5,116 nucleotides of DNA from Pseudomonadota bacterium (GTDB taxonomy: Bacteria > Pseudomonadota > Alphaproteobacteria > Rhizobiales > Methyloligellaceae), in assembly GCA_022567275.1 (NCBI GenBank), contig JADFHH010000172.1:1-5116 (forward strand), read 5' to 3'. The translations under genes and the position numbers were made by a program. This document shows positions 1 through 5,116 of this stretch, piece by piece. The notes beneath the pieces are model-generated. The model made no database searches, was not told the origin of the DNA, and was given only the letters and a program-made list of their open reading frames with translations. Position 1 is the first letter of the stretch. Every line of letters starts with the position of its first letter.

Positions 1-281
1 TGGCCGGTCTCGTACTTCTGTTCCATGACGTAATAGATCGCCTTCATCACATCCTCCGTCCGGCAGCCGCGGGCCATGGGGACCATCTCCTCGTAGGCGC
101 GCCGGACATCTTGGACGGTCTTGGCGCCGGGGATCTTCTTGGCCCGGAGGTATTGAACAAACAGTCCGTTATCCGGGTCCGACCACAATGGCCCGTCCAG
201 GAAGTTGCCCGGGCAGATCGAGTTGACCTTGATGCCGTCGGTGACCAGTTCCATGGCGAAGCTTTGCGTCAGCCCCACGCC
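1..281 (-). other. SDR dehydrogenase C-terminal segment (sorbitol-6-phosphate dehydrogenase-like)
   Basis: From GVGLTQS leftwards the residues follow the last third of classical SDR enzymes resembling SrlD. They cover the helix after the catalytic Tyr-Lys (GVGLTQSFAMEL), the strand with the PG motif (VNSICPGN), the substrate loop (DGPLWSDPDNG), then VPMARGC and YYVMEQKYETG. The usual family continuation is a short tail containing VTGG, which would lie off the left edge. The N-terminal TGxxxGxG cofactor motif and the catalytic Ser and YxxxK are not present anywhere in the window. G+C by hand count is about 61 % for bases 1-260 against about 59 % for 301-600, so composition does not separate it from its neighbour. 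Confidence 0.75.
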
Positions 282-1004
282 AGCGAAGAAACCGGGGTCG
301 GCTTCCTCATAGACCAGGATATCGTTTTCGGGCGGCGTGCCGATTGTGTGGCGAAAAATCCGGCTAGGCCGGTGGTTGTCATCGAGTTTGGCATAAAACA
401 GCGTTTTTCCGTCATTGGCCCACACGCCGCCGCCATTGGTATCGGCAATGGGTGCGCCGATCTGTTCGCCGCTGTCGATATCCAGCACCCGAAGCGCGTA
501 ATATTCCGAACCCTTGGTGTCGCTCGCCCAGGCCACCAGGCGATGGTCGGGGCTATGGGCAACGCCGCCAATCCTGAAATAGGCATGGGGGGCGGCCAGT
601 TTGTTGCCGTCTATCAAAATCGTCTCGTCAATGGCATCGCCATCGCGCGCGCTGCGGCAATAGAGGGGATGCTGACCGCCGGTGACATAACGGGCGTAGT
701 AGGCGAAGCGCCCATCGGCGGCGGGCACGCTTGAATCGTCTTCCTTGATGCGCCCCTTCATTTCCGCGAACAGCTTGGCCTGCAATTTGTCCGTACCGGA
801 CATGACGGCCGCCATATAGGCGTTCTCCGCTTCCAGATAACCGCGGATACCCGCATCCAGAACGGATGGGTCGCGCATAACCTCCTGCCAGTTATCCGCG
901 CGCAGCCAGGCATAGTCGTCTACCCGTTCAAACCCGTGGCGGGTGTCACGAAGGGGCCGCTTTTCGGCAACCGGGGGTGCTGGCGGGGTGCTGGGTTTGC
1001 TCAT
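1..1004 (-). CDS. Chimeric open frame: oligopeptidase B (S9A) N-terminus joined in frame to the C-terminus of a sorbitol-6-phosphate dehydrogenase-like SDR; runs off left edge
   Basis: The frame is open for 334 complete codons from ATG at 1004 to the left edge. Residues 1-248 read as the N-terminal part of oligopeptidase B, a cytoplasmic serine peptidase that cuts short peptides after basic residues. They include the DDYAWLR start motif (29-35), propeller-like strands and the stretch RHTIGTPPEND..LVYEEADPGFF (218-240), close to E. coli PtrB RHAIGTP..LIYEE. After GVGLTQS (242-248) the sequence becomes the end of an SDR dehydrogenase: KVNSICPGNF (259-268), DGPLWSDPDNGLFVQYL (270-286), VPMARGC (308-314) and QKYETG (329-334), as in sorbitol-6-phosphate dehydrogenases. 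PtrB is normally near 700 residues, so its catalytic hydrolase domain is absent. The SDR part lacks its Rossmann nucleotide-binding half and the Ser-Tyr-Lys catalytic residues. By family length only some 10-20 SDR residues should lie beyond the edge. ATG 1004 lies 4 bases after the msrB stop, suggesting coupling. Both family calls are strong; one functional protein is doubtful. Possible causes are an assembly chimera or a recombined pseudogene. Confidence 0.8.
   Translation of the reverse strand, partial: MSKPSTPPAPPVAEKRPLRDTRHGFERVDDYAWLRADNWQEVMRDPSVLDAGIRGYLEAENAYMAAVMSGTDKLQAKLFAEMKGRIKEDDSSVPAADGRFAYYARYVTGGQHPLYCRSARDGDAIDETILIDGNKLAAPHAYFRIGGVAHSPDHRLVAWASDTKGSEYYALRVLDIDSGEQIGAPIADTNGGGVWANDGKTLFYAKLDDNHRPSRIFRHTIGTPPENDILVYEEADPGFFAGVGLTQSFAMELVTDGIKVNSICPGNFLDGPLWSDPDNGLFVQYLRAKKIPGAKTVQDVRRAYEEMVPMARGCRTEDVMKAIYYVMEQKYETG
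261..1004 (-). other. ptrB: Oligopeptidase B-like segment (N-terminal beta-propeller part only)
   Basis: This is the part of the frame that can be assigned to PtrB: residues 1-248 of an expected ~700. Its start is well placed directly behind msrB, and the N-terminus MSKPSTPPAPPVAEKRPL has no signal peptide, as expected for a cytosolic enzyme. Because it continues smoothly from msrB, this is probably the native locus, and the material left of 261 is the foreign part. That assignment of native versus foreign is inference. Confidence 0.75.
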
Positions 1005-1008
1005 CGTG

Positions 1009-1425
1009 TCATTCGTCGCCAGGGTCCATGGTCAGCGCGACGCCGTTGATGCAGTAGCGCAAGCCCGTCGGCTCGGGACCATCGGGGAAAACGTGGCCCA
1101 GATGAGAATCGCAAGACGCGCAACGCACTTCCGTTCGCCGCGAAAACAGCCTGTTGTCTTCATGTTCACTCAAGGCGTCATCGGATACCGGCGAATGGAA
1201 ACTCGGCCAGCCGGTGCCGGAATCGAATTTCGCAGCCGATCCGAACAGCGGTTCCGAGCAACACACGCAGCGATACATGCCTTGGGCTTTACTGTCATGG
1301 GAGGGGTGAGAGAATGCCGGCTCGGTTTCGTGCCGCCGCGTCACGGCATATTGCTCGGGCGTGAGCTGGAGTTTCCATTCTTCATCCGGTTTCGTAATTC
1401 CTGGTTGCTTGTTGCTGTCACTCAT
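1009..1425 (-). CDS. msrB: Peptide-methionine (R)-S-oxide reductase MsrB
   Basis: This enzyme reduces the R epimer of methionine sulfoxide in oxidised proteins back to methionine in the cytoplasm, with thioredoxin as the usual electron donor. The 138 residues match the single-domain family length. Seen in order: EQYAVTRRHETEPAF (24-38), the first zinc CxxC (C53, C56), FDSGTGWPSF (67-76), the second zinc CxxC (C102, C105), HLGHVFPDGPEPTGLRYCINGVAL (108-131). C125 is the catalytic cysteine. At the position where many MsrBs carry a resolving cysteine (SGCGW) this protein has T71, so thioredoxin may reduce the sulfenic acid directly or another cysteine may help. The ATG at 1425 has a good ribosome-binding sequence. 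The gene is divergent from cckA and 4 bases upstream of the PtrB-like start, so msrB and that gene are probably one transcript. Confidence 0.95.
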   Translation of the reverse strand: MSDSNKQPGITKPDEEWKLQLTPEQYAVTRRHETEPAFSHPSHDSKAQGMYRCVCCSEPLFGSAAKFDSGTGWPSFHSPVSDDALSEHEDNRLFSRRTEVRCASCDSHLGHVFPDGPEPTGLRYCINGVALTMDPGDE

Positions 1426-1542
1426 ACCGCCTTCTCCCGTTCACATTTGCGCGCATATTATTAGGCCATGAACACACGAATGTCGTACACTTCTGTTTAG
1501 CAAGTGGCGATTCTTAAGACAGACTCGGATAATTTGAGCAAC
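1426..1542. promoter_or_regulatory. Divergent intergenic region between msrB and cckA, presumed to hold both promoters
   Basis: These 117 bases (77 if cckA starts at GTG 1504) separate two divergent genes, so both promoters should lie here or just inside the genes. It contains the most A+T-rich stretch nearby (around 1454-1463). A weak sigma-70-like pair for msrB can be drawn on the minus strand: ACGACA (1481-1486), 17 bases, then TAATAA (1458-1463). For cckA only a poor TACACT hexamer (1486-1491) is visible. No CtrA box (TTAA-N7-TTAA) is present. The region's role is inferred from layout; the individual hexamers are low-confidence. Confidence 0.4.
1430..1438 (-). promoter_or_regulatory. Ribosome-binding site of msrB
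   Basis: On the minus strand the bases GGGAGAAGG end 4 bases before the ATG at 1425. This purine-rich match to the 16S rRNA tail supports that start and is the clearest Shine-Dalgarno sequence in the window. Confidence 0.7.
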
Positions 1543-4131
1543 ATGAGCGATATCAACGCCCCATTGCCCTATGCGGAACCGGCTGAGGATTCGTCCGACC
1601 GGGGGCGAGGCATAGGGCTACTGGTTCTCCTCGCGATGGGGCTGGCCATGGCGGCGATGGCGCTGGCCATGTTGAATCGCGAACAGGCTGAACCCTTTGT
1701 GCTCGCGGTTCTCGCCGGTTTGTCCGTTGTCGGCGTGTTCGCATTGTTTGCCGGGGCGGTCGGGATTTTGCGTTTCGGCGCGCGTACAGGGCGCAACGAC
1801 ATCACCAGGGCGCTGGCCGATAATCTTCCCCATGGCGCGCTGATCACCACGTCGCGCGGAACAATTATCTACGCCAATGAAGCCTACATCCGGATCATCG
1901 GCGCCGCTGAAACGGATGGGGCGGTCACCATCGAGCGCGCCTTTGCAGGCAATTCGCGCATCGCGGAGCAAATTTTCCGTCTGACGCGCGCCGCGCGCCA
2001 GGGCGGCGTGGGCCAAGAGGAATTTTCCGTTTCCGTTAGAGACAAAGCGAAGTCAGAAGATGGCGAGACCGCGACGCGGTGGTTGCGGGTTTCAGTGCGC
2101 CAGATTCCCACGCGGCCCGGAAAATCCTCAAGCCCCGCGCGCACGTTATGGCTGGTGAGCGATATCACTTCAGAGCGTGGTTCCGAAGACAGGGCGTTTG
2201 AGAATTTACAGCAGATGATCGGCTATCTCGACGGTGCGCCGGCCGGTTTCGTCTCCACCGATTCAGATGGCAAAATCGGCTATATGAACTCCACGATGGC
2301 GCGTTGGCTGGGGCGCGAATTGTCGGAAGTGGCCGATGGAACGCTGCAGTTGAGCGACATATTGCTCGGCGATACGGGTGCATTTCTGACGCAATCGGGA
2401 GACGAGTCCGGTCCGGCGAAAAAGCGTGAGCTTGAAGCCGATCTGGTGCGCCGTGACGGCACCAGTTTCTTGGCAAATATTCTCTACCGTCCGCCGGCGC
2501 CCGGCGAAGGTGCGGCCGGCCTGTCACATCTGATCATTCTCGACCGCATGTCCGAAGAGAGTGACGAGGGCGACTCGCATGCAGCCAAAGCGCGTTTCTC
2601 GAGGATGTTTCATGCCACGCCCATCGCCATCGCCACAATCGATGAGCGCGGGCGTATCGGCGACACCAATGCTGCATTCAGGCGCATGTTTGCCAGCGCC
2701 GGGGCGGCATATAAGGCCGGCAAGACAGCCCTTGCGGATCTCGTTGCCGATGACGGCAAGGATGATTTGAGCAAGGCGCTTGACGCGGCGAGATCCGGAC
2801 AAGTGGATATCGAACCCGTCGATCTCGTGTTAGGCGATCAAGGGGAACGCAACGGACGTTTCTATTTCAGCTCAATCCCGGCCATTGGCGATGAGCAAGC
2901 GGCCGTGATCGTTCATGCCATCGACACCACCGAGCAGAAGGCATTGGAAATGCAGTTCGCCCAGGGTCAGAAAATGCAGGCCGTGGGGCAGCTGGCGGGC
3001 GGCATTGCCCATGATTTCAATAATGTTCTGACCGCGATTATCGGTTTTTCCGAACTCCTTCTGGCCAACCACCGGCCCACCGATCCCGCCTTTCAGGACA
3101 TAATGAACATCAAACAAAACGCCAACAGGGCGGCCGGTCTCGTGCGCCAGCTATTGGCCTTTTCGCGGCAGCAAAGGCTGCGCCCGCAGATCCTCTCACT
3201 CAACGACGTGCTGGCCGAACTCACTATTCTGCTCTCTCGCCTGTTAGGCGAAAAAATCAAACTCGATCTCCGGCATGGCCGTGATTTGTGGCTGGTCAAG
3301 GCGGACCTGCACCAGTTTGAACAGGTGGTTATCAATCTGGCGGTGAATGCCCGTGACGCGATGCCCGATGGCGGCAAGCTCACGGTGCGCACCGCCAATG
3401 TCACGGAACGCGAATCGGCGCAGCTCGGTCACAAGGGCATGGCGCCCGGCGAATATGTGCTGTGCGAGATCACCGATACCGGATCAGGTATGACCGCCAA
3501 GGTCATGGAGAAGATTTTCGAACCCTTCTTCACCACCAAGGAAGTCGGCAAAGGCACCGGGCTTGGCCTCTCGACGGTCTACGGCATCGTCAAGCAGACC
3601 GGCGGCTATGTGTATCCCAGGTCCGATGGCCCGGGACAAGGCACCACCTTCTTCATATATTTACCCCGTGCTATCAGCACCGAAGCGGAAGAAGAAGAGA
3701 ATGCTAAAATTGACGAGGAGCTGTCCGGGGAGGACGATAGCGGCAAGGATCTGACCGGGACCGGGACGGTGCTGCTGGTCGAGGACGAGGAAGCCGTGCG
3801 TTCATTCGCGGTCCGGGCGCTTTCCTCACGCGGTTATGAGGTGCTGGAGGCGGGAACCGGCGCCGAGGCGCTGAAGGTGCTCGAGGACTATGATGGCGAT
3901 GTCGATCTGGTCATCTCCGACGTGGTCATGCCGGAAATGGACGGACCGGCATTGCTCAAAAAACTGCGCGAGACAATGCCGGATATCAAATTCATTTTCA
4001 TCTCCGGTTATGCGGAAGAAGCCTTCAAGAATAATCTGGAAGACGCTTCGAGCTATGCCTTCCTGGCCAAGCCATTCTCGCTGAAGCAACTGGCGAGGGC
4101 GGTCAAGAAAGCGCTGGAAGGCGAAACCTGA
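1543..4131 (+). CDS. cckA: CckA, membrane-bound hybrid histidine kinase of the CtrA cell-cycle phosphorelay
   Basis: CckA autophosphorylates on histidine, passes phosphate to its own receiver and then, through ChpT, to CtrA and CpdR; it can also act as a phosphatase. Counting from ATG 1543 (862 residues): two membrane helices (about 24-45 and 51-76); three PAS-like regions (about 91-210, 225-338, 350-462); a DHp domain with the H-box GGIAHDFNNVLTAIIGFSEL and phosphoacceptor H490; a CA domain with N602 in the N-box (NLAVNARDAMP), DTGSG (645-649), FEPFFTTKEVG and GKGTGLGL (669-676); an acidic linker (about 711-737); and a receiver (about 742-858) with D748, phosphoacceptor D793, S821 and K843. 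The family is recognised by near-verbatim DHp and CA segments such as NIKQNANRAAGLVRQLLAFSR. It is longer than Caulobacter CckA (about 690) because of the extra PAS region. The start is uncertain: GTG 1504 is in frame and adds 13 residues, and neither start has a good ribosome-binding site. I prefer the ATG. All catalytic residues are intact. Confidence 0.95.
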   Translation: MSDINAPLPYAEPAEDSSDRGRGIGLLVLLAMGLAMAAMALAMLNREQAEPFVLAVLAGLSVVGVFALFAGAVGILRFGARTGRNDITRALADNLPHGALITTSRGTIIYANEAYIRIIGAAETDGAVTIERAFAGNSRIAEQIFRLTRAARQGGVGQEEFSVSVRDKAKSEDGETATRWLRVSVRQIPTRPGKSSSPARTLWLVSDITSERGSEDRAFENLQQMIGYLDGAPAGFVSTDSDGKIGYMNSTMARWLGRELSEVADGTLQLSDILLGDTGAFLTQSGDESGPAKKRELEADLVRRDGTSFLANILYRPPAPGEGAAGLSHLIILDRMSEESDEGDSHAAKARFSRMFHATPIAIATIDERGRIGDTNAAFRRMFASAGAAYKAGKTALADLVADDGKDDLSKALDAARSGQVDIEPVDLVLGDQGERNGRFYFSSIPAIGDEQAAVIVHAIDTTEQKALEMQFAQGQKMQAVGQLAGGIAHDFNNVLTAIIGFSELLLANHRPTDPAFQDIMNIKQNANRAAGLVRQLLAFSRQQRLRPQILSLNDVLAELTILLSRLLGEKIKLDLRHGRDLWLVKADLHQFEQVVINLAVNARDAMPDGGKLTVRTANVTERESAQLGHKGMAPGEYVLCEITDTGSGMTAKVMEKIFEPFFTTKEVGKGTGLGLSTVYGIVKQTGGYVYPRSDGPGQGTTFFIYLPRAISTEAEEEENAKIDEELSGEDDSGKDLTGTGTVLLVEDEEAVRSFAVRALSSRGYEVLEAGTGAEALKVLEDYDGDVDLVISDVVMPEMDGPALLKKLRETMPDIKFIFISGYAEEAFKNNLEDASSYAFLAKPFSLKQLARAVKKALEGET
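4116..4130 (+). promoter_or_regulatory. Ribosome-binding site and CTG start of the sulfotransferase, inside the end of cckA
   Basis: GGAAGG (4116-4121) lies 6 bases before the in-frame CTG at 4128-4130. That CTG overlaps the cckA stop TGA (4129-4131) as CTGA. This is the layout of a classic ATGA stop-start overlap with C in place of A. In this frame there is a stop at 4032-4034 and no ATG, GTG or TTG until ATG 4224, so the CTG is the best-positioned start. Confidence 0.5.
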
Positions 4132-5116
4132 CCCTTCGCAATAAGAAAAAGAAAAAAAACAAACGCAAAGGCCCTTTCAAGGTCTATCGCGAAGGCGGCT
4201 GGCTGCTGTATTTCTGGCACGGCATGGGCGTTGTCACCTGGGCCAGGCTTCTCGCCCGCGGGCGCTTCGACATCACCCTCAACTGTGTGCCGAACATCCT
4301 CACCGTCAGCCTCTGGGCGCCGGTCAATTCGCTGCTCTACATCGTTTCGGAAATGATTTTTGGCGCCCGCGCGAACCGCCATGAAATCAGCCCCGCGCCG
4401 CTGTTCGTCATCGGCCATTGGCGCTCCGGCACCACGTTGCTGCATAATCTGCTGGCGTGCGATCCAAGCCACGGATATCCGACCACCTATCAGTGCTTCT
4501 TCCCCAATCATTTCCTGCTGACCGGCGGGGCGGCGGGCAAATGGTTCAACGTGTTCCTGCCCAAAAAACGACCCATGGACAATGTGCCGGTTGGCGCCGG
4601 CCGGCCGCAGGAGGACGAGTTCGCCTTCGCCAATATGGGCATGGGCACCCATTATGTGACCCTCGCCTGGCCGCGCCACGGGCCGCAAGGGTTGGACTAT
4701 CTCGATCTGGTCAATCTGGGCGAGGAGGCGCGCGCCACATGGGAGAGGGGATTTTTGTGGTTTGTGAGGCGCTTGTCCTACAGGCAGAAAAAGCGGCTCG
4801 TCATGAAATCGCCCGCGCACACCGCGCGCATAAAAACGCTTGTGAAACTTTTTCCCGATGCCCGCTTCATTCACATCTCGCGCCACCCGCTGAACATCAT
4901 TCCCTCGACGGTGAAACTCTGGAAAACGCTCGATTCGGTGCAAGGGCTGCACAATCCGGCACGGGATGACCCCTGGATGGAAGAGTTTGTGTTCAGCGTC
5001 TTCGAGACGCTTTTCAAGCGCTATGACGAAGACCGGGCGCTGATCCGCGATGGTCATCTCGCCGAGATATCCTTCGAGGATCTGGCCGCCAACCCGAAAA
5101 AAGTGATGCGGGATAT
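4128..5116 (+). CDS. Sulfotransferase family protein (Sulfotransfer_3 type), 3' end beyond the window
   Basis: Enzymes of this family transfer a sulfuryl group from PAPS to a hydroxyl or amine of a carbohydrate, lipid or other acceptor; the acceptor cannot be read from the sequence. Numbering from CTG 4128, 329 complete codons are present. Seen: a lysine-rich start (K6-K14), an aromatic hydrophobic stretch GGWLLYFWHGMGVVTWARLL (23-42), the PAPS 5'-phosphosulfate loop FVIGHWRSGTT (93-103), RPQEDEFAF (159-167), KSPAHTAR (227-234) and the 3'-phosphate-binding motif FIHISRHP...S with R252 and S260. Family members are usually somewhat longer, so a few tens of residues should follow. No signal peptide is evident. 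It follows cckA with a 4-base overlap, so translation is probably coupled. If the CTG is not used, ATG 4224 would drop 32 residues but keep both PAPS motifs. The family call is firm; start and substrate are not. Confidence 0.85.
   Translation, partial: MTLRNKKKKKNKRKGPFKVYREGGWLLYFWHGMGVVTWARLLARGRFDITLNCVPNILTVSLWAPVNSLLYIVSEMIFGARANRHEISPAPLFVIGHWRSGTTLLHNLLACDPSHGYPTTYQCFFPNHFLLTGGAAGKWFNVFLPKKRPMDNVPVGAGRPQEDEFAFANMGMGTHYVTLAWPRHGPQGLDYLDLVNLGEEARATWERGFLWFVRRLSYRQKKRLVMKSPAHTARIKTLVKLFPDARFIHISRHPLNIIPSTVKLWKTLDSVQGLHNPARDDPWMEEFVFSVFETLFKRYDEDRALIRDGHLAEISFEDLAANPKKVMRD
4146..4159 (+). repeat. A-rich tract (A5-G-A8) encoding lysines at the sulfotransferase N-terminus
   Basis: Five As, one G and eight As encode most of the KKKKK run at residues 6-10. 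The frame on both sides of the tract is compatible with a CTG start at 4128. An A8 run in a region of this G+C content is prone to polymerase slippage and sequencing length errors. Any doubt about the gene's start should therefore include the possibility that the tract length is misread. Confidence 0.5.

Noticed and set aside
2..13. The 12-base string GGCCGGTCTCGT is repeated at 3132-3143
   Set aside because: The two copies lie in unrelated codons of two genes, on opposite coding strands, with no flanking similarity. This is likely chance in G+C-rich DNA.
1..600. A possible base-composition step at the chimeric junction
   Set aside because: Hand counts give about 61 % G+C for 1-260 and about 59 % for 301-600, which is no useful difference. 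Glutamate codon choice shifts slightly but on too few codons.
111..734. A 207-residue plus-strand open frame antisense to the PtrB/SDR frame
   Set aside because: It crosses the chimeric junction, matches no family I recognise, and lies opposite two clearly recognisable coding segments.
943..1464. A 173-residue plus-strand open frame antisense to msrB
   Set aside because: msrB on the minus strand has complete zinc and catalytic motifs and a good ribosome-binding site, so the plus-strand frame is a shadow.
1426..1542. CtrA-binding site upstream of cckA
   Set aside because: Only one TTAA is present (in CTTAAG near 1513) and no second half-site lies at the required 7-base spacing.
4457..4969. 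A 170-residue plus-strand frame overlapping the sulfotransferase in another phase
   Set aside because: The sulfotransferase frame has all the family motifs through this stretch. The alternative frame shows no motif and an Arg/Ala-rich composition.
4053..5057. A 334-residue open frame on the minus strand, antisense to the end of cckA and to the sulfotransferase
   Set aside because: It has low-complexity, Arg/Gly/Pro-rich composition and no recognisable motif. The opposite strand carries clear PAPS-binding motifs and a CckA receiver. Long antisense frames are common in G+C-rich genes.

Overview
The window looks like chromosomal DNA of an alphaproteobacterium. The main evidence is a full-length gene for CckA, the hybrid histidine kinase at the top of the CtrA cell-cycle phosphorelay, which is characteristic of that class. 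Base composition fits: hand counts give about 59-61 % G+C over the left end, and codons favour G or C in third position. I see no tRNA, rRNA, CRISPR array, insertion sequence or convincing terminator.

There are two divergent transcription units. Leftward from about 1425 run msrB (peptide-methionine (R)-S-oxide reductase, 1425-1009) and, 4 bases later, an open frame from 1004 to the left edge. That frame begins as oligopeptidase B (PtrB, peptidase family S9A). At about 261-281 it switches, in frame and without a stop, to the C-terminal part of a short-chain dehydrogenase of the sorbitol-6-phosphate dehydrogenase type. The switch falls on a seven-residue string, GVGLTQS, that fits both families. 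A false join in a metagenomic assembly or a microhomology recombination are the likeliest explanations; a working fusion enzyme is unlikely.

Rightward, after a short intergenic region (1426-1542), comes cckA (1543-4131, or from GTG at 1504): two membrane helices, three PAS-like sensor regions, DHp and CA kinase domains, and a C-terminal receiver. Its stop codon appears to overlap the start of a sulfotransferase gene (4128 to the right edge) belonging to the Sulfotransfer_3 type. That gene has no ATG, GTG or TTG at its expected start. The best-placed start is a CTG in a CTGA overlap with the cckA stop, behind a GGAAGG ribosome-binding sequence.

Functionally the genes cover repair of oxidised methionine (msrB), peptide degradation (ptrB, here broken or chimeric), cell-cycle control (cckA) and sulfate-group transfer (sulfotransferase). 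No previously undescribed system is evident. The points most worth checking are the chimeric junction and the unusual start and coupling of the sulfotransferase.
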